This document shows positions 45,089 to 54,680 of a stretch of DNA of 64,000 nucleotides, one piece after another; within the stretch, counting starts at the first letter, position 1, and each line of letters starts with the position of its first letter. The notes beneath the pieces are model-generated. The model did not search any database and had not been told where the DNA came from. It saw only the letters and a program-made list of their open reading frames with translations. Source of the DNA: Pleomorphomonas sp. (lineage in GTDB: Bacteria > Pseudomonadota > Alphaproteobacteria > Rhizobiales > Pleomorphomonadaceae). A program made the translations under genes and the position numbers. The DNA is taken from the NCBI GenBank assembly GCA_029976075.1, contig JARKNW010000012.1, positions 1 through 64,000 on the forward strand, given 5' to 3'.

Positions 45089-46105
45089 ATGTCCCAGAGC
45101 GCCTCCAACGTCGTCACCTTTCCGGTCCTTTTCGCCGACATCGGCGGCACCAATGCCCGCTTCGCCCTCCTGACCGATGCCGACGGTGAGATCCGCCATT
45201 TCGACACCGTCGAGACCCGGCTGTTCCCGATGATCGAGGACGCCATCCAGAAGACGGTCATCGACGCCGGCGCCCCCGCACCGAAGTCCCTGGTGTTTGC
45301 CCTCGCTGGGCCGATCGGCGAGGAAAGCACCCAACTGACCAACTGCCCCTGGGTCGTCACCCCGAAACGCCTCGTCGAGCGCTTTCGGCTCGATCACGTC
45401 ATCCTGTTCAACGATTTCGAGGCACTCGGCCTCTGCCTGCCCGGCCTCAGGCCGAACGACCTTGTCGCCATCGGTGGGGGACTGCCGCCGGAGCGTGGGA
45501 CCACGGTGGTGATCGGCCCCGGTACCGGTCTTGGTGCCGCCGGTCTGGTCGATGCGGCGGGCCTCTGGGTGCCTGTACCCGGCGAGGGTGGGCACATCGA
45601 TCTCGCGCCGGTGACGGCGCGGGACTATGACATCTGGCCGCATATCGAGCGCGCCGGTGGCCGCGTGACCGGCGAAACCATCATCTGCGGCTCCGGCCTG
45701 CTGCGTCTTTACCGAGCGGTGGCCGCCGCCAGCAAGTCCCTGCCGGCCTGCGACACGCCGGCTGCCGTCACCGGCGCCGCCGAGACGGGTGATCCGCTCG
45801 CCGTCGAAACCGTTGCCTTGTTTGCCGAGCATCTCGGTCGCATCGCCGGCAATCTTGCCCTCACCTTCCTTGCCCATGGTGGCGTCTATCTGGCTGGCGG
45901 CATCGCGCCACGCATCGTCAAGGTGCTGCAGCAGGGCAGCTTCCGCGCCGCCTTCGAGGACAAGTATCCGCATCAAGGCCTGATGGCGACGCTGCCGACG
46001 GCGATCATCGTCCATGATCGTCCGGCGCTGGCCGGCCTCGTCGACTTCGCTCGACGCCCAAGCACCTTTGGGCTGCGTCTCGACGGACGCCACTGGCGCG
46101 GCTGA
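45089..46105 (+). CDS. glk: glucokinase
   Basis: It phosphorylates glucose with ATP. A 338-aa cytoplasmic kinase of the bacterial glucokinase family (not ROK). The phosphate loop is LFADIGGTNARFAL (about 14-27), glucose-binding segments are NDFEALGL and PGEGGHIDL, and there is an adenine-side GPGTGLGAAGL. It follows mgsA directly, so the two probably form an operon linking sugar entry with the methylglyoxal bypass. Confidence 0.94.
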   Translation: MSQSASNVVTFPVLFADIGGTNARFALLTDADGEIRHFDTVETRLFPMIEDAIQKTVIDAGAPAPKSLVFALAGPIGEESTQLTNCPWVVTPKRLVERFRLDHVILFNDFEALGLCLPGLRPNDLVAIGGGLPPERGTTVVIGPGTGLGAAGLVDAAGLWVPVPGEGGHIDLAPVTARDYDIWPHIERAGGRVTGETIICGSGLLRLYRAVAAASKSLPACDTPAAVTGAAETGDPLAVETVALFAEHLGRIAGNLALTFLAHGGVYLAGGIAPRIVKVLQQGSFRAAFEDKYPHQGLMATLPTAIIVHDRPALAGLVDFARRPSTFGLRLDGRHWRG

Positions 46106-46188
46106 CAGCCCGACGTCGAAACGACAAAGTGAATGGGAGGGAGACGATCGGCGGCCATCATCTGCTATAGGATCGGCAGAGGTGTGAA

Positions 46189-48417
46189 ATGACCGAAAGC
46201 TCCGTCCGTTCCTTCGACATTCGTGGCATGACCTGCGCCGCATGCTCGGCTCGTCTCGAGCGGGTGTTGAAGAAGACACCCGGCATCCTCGACGCCCGCG
46301 TCAATCTCGCCCTTGAACGCGCCGACATAGCGGTCGGCCCTGAAGTAACGCCTGAGGCGATCGCCTCCGCCGTGGACCGGGCCGGCTTCTCGGCGACGCT
46401 GAGGTCCGATGATCCCGTTATCGCCCGCGCCGAGCGTGAAGCCCGTGAGGCGGAGGCGACGACAAACCGCCGCCGCACGGCTTGGCTGCTCGCGGTCTGC
46501 GCCGTCCTGACATTGCCTTTCGTCGTTGCCATGGCCGCGATGATGGCGGGGTTCGGCCATGTCCTGCCGGCCTATGTCCAACTACTGCTCGCCACTGCCG
46601 TGCAGATTCTCGCCGGCAGGCGCTTTTACCGCGGAGCCTGGAATGCCCTGCGCGGAGGCGGTGCCAACATGGACGTGCTGGTGTCGCTCGGCACCACGGC
46701 GGCATGGGGCTTCTCGGTCTACATGATGGCAACCATCCACCACATGGTGGAAGATCATCTCTATTTCGAAGCATCGGCCGTCGTGCTGACGCTCGTCCTC
46801 CTCGGCAAGTTCCTGGAAGAACGCGCCAAGGCCTCCACTACGCGCGCCGTGCGCTCGCTCATGGCGTTGCGGCCGGAGACGGCGACAAAACTCGCCGACG
46901 ACGGCAGCCAGATCATCGTACCGGTCACCAGCATACTGCCCGGCGATCGCGTGCTGATCAGACCGGGTGAGCGCGTGCCGGTCGATGGACGCATTCTCTC
47001 GGGCGAGAGCCACTTCGATGAGGCGGTCATCACGGGAGAGAGCCTGCCGGTACGGCGAGCTTCGGGCGAACCGGTGGTTACCGGCGCCGTCAATGGCGAA
47101 GGTGCCATCACCGTCGAGGTCGGGGCCGTTGGCGAGGAATCGACCCTCGGGCGCATTACCCGCCTCGTCGAGAATGCCCAGTCCGGCAAAGCGCCGGTAC
47201 AGCGCCTCGTCGATCGCGTCGCCGCCATCTTCGTACCGACGGTGGTCACCGTCGCCGCCATCGCCTTTGCGTTCTGGCTTGTGTTCAGCGGTAATCTTGA
47301 GCAGGCGCTCGCCGCCGCCGTCGCCGTTCTCGTCATCGCCTGCCCCTGTGCCCTTGGCCTTGCCACCCCGACGGCGCTCGTCGCCGGAACCGGAGCCGCA
47401 GCACGTGCCGGTATCCTCATCAAGGATATCGAAGTGCTGGAGCGCGCGGCCCATATCGGCACCGTGGTGTTCGACAAAACCGGCACGCTGACCGCCGGAC
47501 ATCCGGAGTTGCAGGAAGTCGTGACAGCCGACGGTATCGAACCATCTCGGCTGCTGGCGCTGGCGGCCGGAGCGCAGACTGCCTCCGAGCATCCACTTGC
47601 CCGCGCCACGCTCGCCCGCGCCGCGGCGGACAACATCGCCCCGTTGGCCGCAGAAGACGTGAAGGCGGTACCCGGCAAGGGTCTCATCGCCCGTGTGGGC
47701 GACGCCAACGTCCTGATTGGCACCGCCGCGCTTCTCGATGAGCACGGTATCGATCACGCCGATGTCGACAAGGCCGGCCTCGGTCGCCTTCGTCCGGAAA
47801 TGACGCTTGCCTACGTTGCCGAGGGCGATCGCACCATCGGTCTCTTCGGCTATGCCGATGCGCTTCGTCCGGAAGCCCCGGCCGGCGTGACCGAACTGCG
47901 CAAGCGCGGCATCCGCACATTACTGTTGACCGGCGATCGGGCACCCGCCGCGCGCGCCATTGCTGGCGCCGCCGGCCTCGACGACTGGCGCGCCGAAGTG
48001 CTGCCCGAGGGCAAGGCCACGGAGGTCGAGGGGCTGCGCGCAGCCGGCGGTCGCCTCGCCATGGTCGGCGATGGGGTCAATGACGCACCGGCGCTCGCGG
48101 CAGCCGACGTCGGCATCGCCATGGGATCGGGCACCGATGTCGCGATGGAAACGGCCGGCATCACGCTGATGCGGCCCGATCCGCGCCTTGTTGCCGCAGC
48201 TTTCGATATTTCAGCCGCCACGTCGCGGAAAATCCGCCAGAACCTGTTCTGGGCCTTTATCTACAATGTCATCGGCATTCCGCTTGCCGCCTTCGGCTTG
48301 CTGACGCCGGCGCTTGCCGGCGCCGCCATGGCCATGAGTTCGGTGTCGGTCGTCACCAACGCCGGCCTTCTGACGCGCTGGTCGCCGAAACTTCCGCCAA
48401 TCAGCCAGACGGATTGA
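46189..48417 (+). CDS. copA: copper-translocating P1B-type ATPase
   Basis: A 742-aa inner-membrane Cu+ exporter. One N-terminal heavy-metal-binding domain holds GMTCAACSAR (about 11-20). The transmembrane metal motif is CPC in VIACPCALGLATPT, the phosphorylation site is VFDKTGTLTAGHP, and the ATP-binding HP motif is in SEHPLARATL. The hinge GDGVNDAPALAAADVGIAMGSG is present. It has only one HMA domain, where many homologues have two. No CueR-type regulator or chaperone gene is adjacent. It ends 9 bp from the convergent AsmA-like gene. Confidence 0.95.
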   Translation: MTESSVRSFDIRGMTCAACSARLERVLKKTPGILDARVNLALERADIAVGPEVTPEAIASAVDRAGFSATLRSDDPVIARAEREAREAEATTNRRRTAWLLAVCAVLTLPFVVAMAAMMAGFGHVLPAYVQLLLATAVQILAGRRFYRGAWNALRGGGANMDVLVSLGTTAAWGFSVYMMATIHHMVEDHLYFEASAVVLTLVLLGKFLEERAKASTTRAVRSLMALRPETATKLADDGSQIIVPVTSILPGDRVLIRPGERVPVDGRILSGESHFDEAVITGESLPVRRASGEPVVTGAVNGEGAITVEVGAVGEESTLGRITRLVENAQSGKAPVQRLVDRVAAIFVPTVVTVAAIAFAFWLVFSGNLEQALAAAVAVLVIACPCALGLATPTALVAGTGAAARAGILIKDIEVLERAAHIGTVVFDKTGTLTAGHPELQEVVTADGIEPSRLLALAAGAQTASEHPLARATLARAAADNIAPLAAEDVKAVPGKGLIARVGDANVLIGTAALLDEHGIDHADVDKAGLGRLRPEMTLAYVAEGDRTIGLFGYADALRPEAPAGVTELRKRGIRTLLLTGDRAPAARAIAGAAGLDDWRAEVLPEGKATEVEGLRAAGGRLAMVGDGVNDAPALAAADVGIAMGSGTDVAMETAGITLMRPDPRLVAAAFDISAATSRKIRQNLFWAFIYNVIGIPLAAFGLLTPALAGAAMAMSSVSVVTNAGLLTRWSPKLPPISQTD

Positions 48418-48426
48418 AACCCTGGA

Positions 48427-51399
48427 TCAAGGAATGCAACGCCCGTCGCGCCCCGGACGACACTGATAGCCCCGAGGACTGGGTGTCGGCCCAACACCGC
48501 CCGCGACACGTCCCAGAGCCCCGAGGTCGAGCGGTCCCCCCTCGGCCACATTGGGGGAGCGTGCCGCAGCTTGCTCCCGACGCGGAGCGGACACCAGGCC
48601 GTTTGGGCGAGCCAAAGGCAAAGGCAACGGTGGCTCGGCTATTGCCGAAGGCGCGGCGACCACCGCGACGGGGACAGCCGTGGGGGCTTCCGCCGGCTTC
48701 GGAGCTTCCGACAGCGTATCGATCATCGACGTCACCGCATCCGGCTTAACCGGCTCCAGCTTCGGCGTAGCATCGCCACCGATCAAGCGAGCAAAGCCGC
48801 CCGTCATGGTCGCAAGGCGTGAATAGCCCGAGACGGAATCATCCAGAAGACCAGGAAGATCCGGATAGAGACGCGGCGAAGCAAGCGAGCCGACCACCGC
48901 CACGGGAACTTCGAACTCCGGGTATCCCTTCAGCGTCGGACGGAGCCGCATGTCGAGATTGCCACCAACCAGACCAAGCGTACCGGTTCCCGACAGTTGG
49001 AGATCGCCAGCCGAAAGCACAAGCTCATCGGCCGTCATCGTCCCGTTTGACAGTTTCAGACGACCGTTCAGCTTGTCGAAGCCGACGCGCCCAGAATCCG
49101 TTCCAAAACCCACCTGGACGGACCGGGCCAGCCGGCCGAGCAGCGCCACCGGATCAAGGCCATCGAGAAGGCCATGCGCGATGGAGAAGTCGGCAGTGCC
49201 GGCGGCCGATTTGAAAAGATCGCTCCGCTTCCTTCCTGCGGCGCCGATATCGACCGCCAGGGCGAGCTCGCCATCCACCATGTTGCCGATAAGCGGCGCA
49301 AGGCTGGCAAGACGTGCCCCCTCGAGCTTGCCACGGATGGTATAGCCCGGCTGGCTGCCCGGCTTGACCGTCAATGTCGCGAAACCACTGCCACCCCCGA
49401 GAGAAAGCTTGGGAAGCGAGATCTCGCCCCCTTCTTTGCCAACCCGGAAATCGACGGGCCCGCCAGCCGCAGCCACCGGACCGGCCACAATGCGCCCGGC
49501 CTCGACATGGAGATCGGCGTCGATAATGGCCGGCTGCTGGCCAGCTTTCGACGGGCCATTGGCAAGTGCGCCCGCCAAGGCACCTACATCAACCATATCA
49601 CCACTGAGACGGCCGGTCAGATGCTCCTGGCTATCGACAGTTGCGAGGTCAAGTACTCCGCCAAAGGCCACATCGCCAAGCATCAGCCTGACATCCGAGA
49701 GGGTGAAACGGCCGGCAGCAGCTTCCAACTGGCCATCAAGCGAAGCACTCTGTGGCAGATCGGCAATGCCTGTCAGCACTGGAAGCCGACTGCTTGTCAT
49801 GGTCAGGCTGCCATTCAACGAAGCCGCAGCCGGATCGGCCTCGCCGATGAAACCCGCGGACAACGCCGGACCTTCGACGCGCACCTCAACAGGCGCCGCA
49901 CCGCCGCCGAGCAACTGGCGCGCCGGTGCCGTCATCTCGAACGTGACGGCGCCGGACGGCGCAGTTCCTTGCGCGGTGAGCCGCGCCGGCTTGTCGATGC
50001 CGACCACTGACAAATCGGCAGAAAGGTCTGTCAAAGCCGGCAGTTTGATCGCACCGCTCAGCGGCAACGCATCGAGATGCCCTCCCCGGACCTGGCCCGC
50101 CCCATCGATTGACAGTGTTGCGGCCAGTTCATCAGCCGTCCGGCCATGAGCCGCCATGCGAAGATCGGCGGCAAGCCGGCCGGAGAGCGGCGACGAGGGT
50201 AGGCCGGCGATCATCGACAGATTGCCGACATCGACATTCTTTGCCGAAAACGAGGCGCCAAGGCGCCGACCATCGCCATCGGGAACCAAGTCGAGCCGCC
50301 CCGACAGCACGCCGTCGCCGGCCGCTCCATCAAACAGTGCACCGAAGCGCCCATCCCGATCGACGGCAGTGAACCGGAGGTTTCGCATCCCCCCGCCAGG
50401 GAGCGTGAGCTCGGCAAGCTTCAGATCCAGCCCGGCATCAAAGGGAGCTGGACCGCCGGCCGGATCAAAGCCCAGATGGGTGGCCAGAGAACCAAGCGCC
50501 GCCAGGGAGCCAGCCGGCAGCCTGCTGAAATCCGCGTGAAGATCAACCGAAGCACGCGGCGCACTCAGATCGAGCGCGGCGGACAGTCGGCCGTTGCCAC
50601 CGAAAGCGATAGCCGCAGCATCGACCAACTCGATCCGATCCGAGGACAATGAAACGGCGCCGCTGAGCTTCATTGGTCCACGCGCCGCGGCAAACGGCCC
50701 ACCAAAGGCGGCGGCATCCGGCGCTGACAGTTCGAGACGCCCGGCGAAGGCGCCGCCGGCCAGCCCACCGTCGAGATCGATGTTGAGTGCCGCCGTCGTG
50801 AACTGTGCCCGGGCCGCCCCAGCCGAGCCAGCTTCGATGGTCAGCGAAAGCGGCTTGTCTTGCAGCGTCGCCTTGAGAACGAGGCGGTGACCTTCCTCGG
50901 CACGCGCGGCCGAAGCCGTCAGCCCTTCAAAACTCGCTTCCGTACCCCCCGTCGAAATGACGAGACGCCCATCCGTAGCCAGAAAATGCCGGCTGGTGGC
51001 CAGACTGGCCAGATTGGCCAGTGCAGCGATCATTCTCGACGGATCGAGGTCCCTTCCCTTGAGGGCGAGATTGAGTATTGGTCGCTCGATCGTCACGCTA
51101 CCGAGTTCGGCCGATCCGGAGAGGACGGGGAGCGGGCTGAGAGCAAGGAGAAGACGATCGGCATGTACGCTGCCAAGTCCGTCAGGCAGCTCGATCGCGA
51201 CATCGGCCGCCACAACGCAGGGCGTCGGCAGCAGGGTGAGGTCGGCATTCCGAAACTTGACCAGCGTCCCGGTCTCGGTCTCGAAGGTGGTGATGGCCGG
51301 CGCGACGAACTTGTCGAGCGGAAACAGCGGCGCCATCGCCAAGCGCAACGCAAGGACGATCAACACCAGCCCCGACAAGGCGGTGACGACGCGAACCAT
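48427..51399 (-). CDS. AsmA-family (AsmA-like) membrane-anchored protein
   Basis: A 990-aa protein with one N-terminal membrane helix (about 5-22, ALSGLVLIVLALRLAMA) and a long beta-rich periplasmic part made of repeated 'LSLSG...' strands. The C-terminal AsmA-like region (about 780-900) has GMVDGELALAVDIGAAG and SGTGTLGLVGGNLDMRLRPTLKGYPEFEVPVAVVGSLASPRLYPD. The tail is Pro/Ala-rich. Such proteins are linked to phospholipid transport to, or assembly of, the outer membrane. The start at 51399 is preceded by GGGGGAAC; the longer track ORF runs upstream through non-coding sequence. Confidence 0.88.
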   Translation of the reverse strand: MVRVVTALSGLVLIVLALRLAMAPLFPLDKFVAPAITTFETETGTLVKFRNADLTLLPTPCVVAADVAIELPDGLGSVHADRLLLALSPLPVLSGSAELGSVTIERPILNLALKGRDLDPSRMIAALANLASLATSRHFLATDGRLVISTGGTEASFEGLTASAARAEEGHRLVLKATLQDKPLSLTIEAGSAGAARAQFTTAALNIDLDGGLAGGAFAGRLELSAPDAAAFGGPFAAARGPMKLSGAVSLSSDRIELVDAAAIAFGGNGRLSAALDLSAPRASVDLHADFSRLPAGSLAALGSLATHLGFDPAGGPAPFDAGLDLKLAELTLPGGGMRNLRFTAVDRDGRFGALFDGAAGDGVLSGRLDLVPDGDGRRLGASFSAKNVDVGNLSMIAGLPSSPLSGRLAADLRMAAHGRTADELAATLSIDGAGQVRGGHLDALPLSGAIKLPALTDLSADLSVVGIDKPARLTAQGTAPSGAVTFEMTAPARQLLGGGAAPVEVRVEGPALSAGFIGEADPAAASLNGSLTMTSSRLPVLTGIADLPQSASLDGQLEAAAGRFTLSDVRLMLGDVAFGGVLDLATVDSQEHLTGRLSGDMVDVGALAGALANGPSKAGQQPAIIDADLHVEAGRIVAGPVAAAGGPVDFRVGKEGGEISLPKLSLGGGSGFATLTVKPGSQPGYTIRGKLEGARLASLAPLIGNMVDGELALAVDIGAAGRKRSDLFKSAAGTADFSIAHGLLDGLDPVALLGRLARSVQVGFGTDSGRVGFDKLNGRLKLSNGTMTADELVLSAGDLQLSGTGTLGLVGGNLDMRLRPTLKGYPEFEVPVAVVGSLASPRLYPDLPGLLDDSVSGYSRLATMTGGFARLIGGDATPKLEPVKPDAVTSMIDTLSEAPKPAEAPTAVPVAVVAAPSAIAEPPLPLPLARPNGLVSAPRREQAAARSPNVAEGGPLDLGALGRVAGGVGPTPSPRGYQCRPGRDGRCIP

Positions 51400-51634
51400 G
51401 TTCCCCCGATTCCTAGAAGCCTCTCCCGAGCGCACCGCATTCTCCTCCGAAACCGGTGCAAGTTGATACAATACCAGTCCTTTCGGACTTTGGCATCCTT
51501 GTCCGGCTATCCGATGGGAGAACACTCGTTTCGCACTGCAAAAGAAACAACTGCGGAGCAAAAGGCTTGGCTGCGGTGCACCAATGCCCCTATGCTGGCG
51601 GGATCGCGCAGTAGCATTGCGGCATGAGGCTCCG

Positions 51635-52201
51635 ATGTCGAAGACGAAGCAGGGCACCGTAATCCGGAAGTACGCCAACCGACGCCTCTACAACACGGGC
51701 ACCTCCAGTTACGTTACCCTGCAGGATCTCGCCACCATGGTGCGCGCCAACACGGACTTCGTGGTGATCGATGCGAAAAGCGACGAAGACATCACCCATG
51801 AAGTCCTGACGCAGATCATCCTCGAGGAGGAAATGCGCGGGCCGCATCTTCTACCCGTCAACTTCCTTCGCCAGCTCATTCGCTTCTACGGAGATGAACT
51901 GCAGGCCATGGTGCCTGCGTTCCTCGAATACTCGATCGGCCAGTTCGCTCGCGAACAAGGCAAGATGCGTGGCATCGCCGGTGAGGCGCTGGGTGCCTCG
52001 AGCCTCAGCGAAAAGCTCGGAGAGCAGGTAAGGCTCAATGCCGAGTCCTTTGAACGTGCGGTGCGCGCCGCCTTGCCGGGGGAAGCGCCGGAGAGCGAAG
52101 AACGCCCTCCCGAAAGCCGCGCTGCCGACATCAATGCGCTGCGTGACGAGCTTGACGCCATGCGACGGCGGCTCGATCGTCTCGCGCCGGAGAACGAATA
52201 A
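51635..52201 (+). CDS. phaR: polyhydroxyalkanoate synthesis regulator PhaR
   Basis: A 188-aa repressor that senses PHA and controls phasin and PHA genes. The N-terminal PHB/PHA accumulation DNA-binding domain (about 1-70) has VIRKYANRRLYNTGTSSYVTL and DAKSDEDITHEVLTQIILEEE. A second domain (about 72-115) contains FLRQLIRFYGDELQAMVPAFLEYSI. The charged C-terminus is helical. ATG at 51635 follows GAGG. No phaA, phaB or phaC gene is in the window. Confidence 0.93.
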   Translation: MSKTKQGTVIRKYANRRLYNTGTSSYVTLQDLATMVRANTDFVVIDAKSDEDITHEVLTQIILEEEMRGPHLLPVNFLRQLIRFYGDELQAMVPAFLEYSIGQFAREQGKMRGIAGEALGASSLSEKLGEQVRLNAESFERAVRAALPGEAPESEERPPESRAADINALRDELDAMRRRLDRLAPENE

Positions 52202-52211
52202 GCCGGCCGGA

Positions 52212-53963
52212 TCAAGTCAGGTTGACGGCGAGCGGTCCGTGGAGCCAGCCATCGTCATCGAGGCCATCAAGCACCGCGGCGTTCGGCACCGCCCGAAGAC
52301 GCGGCTCGCCGATCAGGCGCCCCTGGAAGGCAGAAATGCCCAGCTCGGCGAGCAATGTCGCCGAGTCCTCATCTTGCACGAACTCGGCCACCGTCCGGAT
52401 GCCGAAATGACCAGCGAGCGTTGTAAGCGCCCTCACGAAGACAACGGCGTCGGGATCCCGACCGATATCGCGAATGAAGGCACCATCGATCTTCAGCCAG
52501 TCCGGCTTGATGTCACGCAGCATCCTGAGCGAGGTATGCCCGGAACCGAAGTCGTCGATGGCAATCCGGCAGCCGATATCGCGCACGGTAGCGACCATGT
52601 GCCTGAGGTCGTCTATGCGCGACCATGCCGCCGTTTCGGTGATCTCGATGGTCAGCCTCTTGAGGGCATCGCCGTCGCGACGGGCGCCCGCTACCAGCAT
52701 GCTGAGCCATGCCGGATCGGCCAGGGTCTCCGGCGACACATTGACGGACAGCTTGAGTGACGGTGAAGCCTGAAGGTCGGCCATCACCAGCATCAACGCC
52801 CGCATATCGAGACGCCGGATCAACCCAAGCTTTTCAGCCGCTTCCACATAGGGGCCGCCCGAGACGATTTCACCCGACGGCAGGACCAGGCGGCTGAGAG
52901 CTTCGTAATAGATGATGTCCCGATCGCCCACCCGAGCAATTGGCTGGTAGGCGAGCACGAAGCGATCCTCGGCAAGGCCGCGCTGGATCGCCTCGGCAAT
53001 CTCCACGTTGCGGCGCCGAAGGGCATCGCGAGCCACGGACGGTTCATAGAGGTTGAGATGGCGGTCGGCATCCCGCCGGGCATCGCCGAGCGCCTCTTCG
53101 GCACGGTTGGCGGCCATGGCCCCGGACAACGCATGCTGCGGCAGCATGACGGCACCGATGGCAATGTCGGCTCGAATGGCAGCGCCATCGCAATCGATTG
53201 TCTCGCTTCGCACCGCATCCCGGAACCGCTCGGCTGCAACAATCAGCGCATGTTCGTTGCAATCGTTGAGAATGGCACCGAACTTGTGGCCGGAGAACGA
53301 GCCAAACACGTCGCCCTGCCGCATGCGACGGAGGATGCGCTCACCGGCGACGTCAATGACCCGATCACCGGCTTCGTAGCCAAAATTCGCATTGATCCGG
53401 CCTATATCGAGCACGGCTATGATCAGAAACACCGCCGAGCCGCCTTCGGCCTCCAGAAGCTTCAGCCGATCGGTGAGGCTTTGGAGCAGTTCATCGCGAT
53501 CAAGCCGGCGATCTGGTCCGTAAGCGCGGGTCGGGCTCGCCATCTGCGTATCGCGTGGCAGAACACGAACGGCGCCTCGCGCGCCAAGCGCAGGCTGGCC
53601 GGCCGGTCCGAACCAACTGCCGCTCTCTTCGATGCGGACACCTTGCGGTTTGCCGCCGCGCGGCAGCAAGTCGTAGACGAGCCGATAATCGGGACCGATG
53701 CGATCGGCGGGCAATAGCGGAGGTGGCGTTGCGGCGGCCCGCAGCGTTTCAGCCTGCGGACCGATCAGGCGATGAAGCGCCCGGACGGAGAGCGGTACGT
53801 CGTAGCTGGGAAGATCCAGCACCGCCCCCGCATTCGGAGACCAGCGCAGGCGATCTTCGACATAGTCATATTCGTAGGCGGCAACCCCGGCCGCAGCCAT
53901 CGCTGCGTCGATAGCGCCACTGGCCAGCCCGTGTCCTTCGGGGGAAACGAGATCGTCATCCAT
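52212..53963 (-). CDS. EAL-domain protein with PAS-like and degenerate GGDEF domains
   Basis: A 583-aa cytoplasmic protein without membrane helices. A PAS-like sensory region spans about 10-140. The GGDEF domain (about 150-310) has lost its active site, with SGHKF in place of GGDEF. The EAL domain (about 320-565) keeps key residues: YYEALSRL (EAL), LSVNVSP (Asn), EITETAAW (Glu), AIDDFGSGHTS (Asp pair), KIDG (Lys) and FQGRLIG (Gln). It is therefore likely a cyclic-di-GMP phosphodiesterase, possibly tuned by GTP binding at the dead GGDEF site. A perfect CtrA-type box lies about 140 bp upstream. Confidence 0.88.
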   Translation of the reverse strand: MDDDLVSPEGHGLASGAIDAAMAAAGVAAYEYDYVEDRLRWSPNAGAVLDLPSYDVPLSVRALHRLIGPQAETLRAAATPPPLLPADRIGPDYRLVYDLLPRGGKPQGVRIEESGSWFGPAGQPALGARGAVRVLPRDTQMASPTRAYGPDRRLDRDELLQSLTDRLKLLEAEGGSAVFLIIAVLDIGRINANFGYEAGDRVIDVAGERILRRMRQGDVFGSFSGHKFGAILNDCNEHALIVAAERFRDAVRSETIDCDGAAIRADIAIGAVMLPQHALSGAMAANRAEEALGDARRDADRHLNLYEPSVARDALRRRNVEIAEAIQRGLAEDRFVLAYQPIARVGDRDIIYYEALSRLVLPSGEIVSGGPYVEAAEKLGLIRRLDMRALMLVMADLQASPSLKLSVNVSPETLADPAWLSMLVAGARRDGDALKRLTIEITETAAWSRIDDLRHMVATVRDIGCRIAIDDFGSGHTSLRMLRDIKPDWLKIDGAFIRDIGRDPDAVVFVRALTTLAGHFGIRTVAEFVQDEDSATLLAELGISAFQGRLIGEPRLRAVPNAAVLDGLDDDGWLHGPLAVNLT

Positions 53964-54101
53964 CAGCCGCCGTCCTCACCGTTTTGGAACACCTACCGCA
54001 ACGTCTCACCAACGGGAACCCGCGATTTTGCCCCGTCCGTCGCCTTTCCGCTTCTAAAGGACCTGAGTTACCAAAGTTTTTTCAGTCCGGAGACTTGCCG
54101 A

Positions 54102-54120
54102 TTAACCTTTTCTTAACCAT
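54102..54120. promoter_or_regulatory. consensus CtrA-type box TTAA-N7-TTAACCAT
   Basis: TTAACCTTTTCTTAACCAT fits the alphaproteobacterial CtrA consensus TTAA-N7-TTAAC exactly. It lies in the divergent gap between the EAL-protein gene (140 bp to its start) and the 127-aa unknown gene (88 bp to its start). CtrA binding is inferred from sequence. Confidence 0.65.
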
Positions 54121-54207
54121 TCTTGAAATGTGGCGCACCAATTGCTCCGCATTCCTTGCGTTGGTTCATTTGTGCCAAAACGGCACAATCTTGGAAAGGC
54201 CTGCGAC

Positions 54208-54591
54208 ATGATCGGATCGATCGGCTCCATCGGCAAGAGCGTCAGCAGCCAATACGAAAGAGCGCCCCATCGCGCTTCCGGTCGTTATGTCGAAGCAACC
54301 GAGGACGTTTCTTCGGGGGACGAACAGTCACGTCCTGCCCTGGTCGACCTTCGTGCAGAAGCCATGAAGGAAGCCTTTCGTCAACGTGCCACGATGTCGG
54401 CGAACAATCCAGCGTCCGCGCCGTTCATTGCCCAACTTGCCGCCGTTGGTCTTGGCGACGCCGGAACTGGAGAACGCCGCGTGCGCCGTGACCCGTCGCT
54501 GATCGTCGCACGAGCCGACGCTCTCTATCGCGATGGCTACCGCCGCGTGACCGATCTCGAGCCCGGCTTCTTCGGCACCGCCGAGTACTGA
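54208..54591 (+). CDS. uncharacterised 127-aa soluble protein
   Basis: A protein with a Gly/Ser-rich start (MIGSIGSIGKSVSSQYERAP), then a charged helical segment (LVDLRAEAMKEAFRQRA) and a C-terminal part with RRDPSLIVARADALYRDGYRRV. There is no signal peptide, membrane segment or cysteine. The ATG has GGAAAGG upstream, and a terminator follows 20 bp after the stop, so it is a single-gene unit. The nearby CtrA-type box suggests cell-cycle or flagellum/pilus-linked expression. I do not recognise the family. Confidence 0.7.
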   Translation: MIGSIGSIGKSVSSQYERAPHRASGRYVEATEDVSSGDEQSRPALVDLRAEAMKEAFRQRATMSANNPASAPFIAQLAAVGLGDAGTGERRVRRDPSLIVARADALYRDGYRRVTDLEPGFFGTAEY

Positions 54592-54609
54592 ACAGCCCCA
54601 AAACAAAAA

Positions 54610-54634
54610 GGCCGGCGCAATGCACCGGCTCTTT
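54610..54634. terminator. bidirectional terminator between the 127-aa gene and rpmF
   Basis: GCCGG and CCGGC surround a 9-base loop. TCTTTT follows on the plus strand, and TTTTTGTTTT follows on the minus strand. It serves both convergent genes. Confidence 0.75.
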
Positions 54635-54680
54635 TCAGGTCGACATCCCGGCCGTCGTGGACGGCCGAGCGAAGCTGTTG

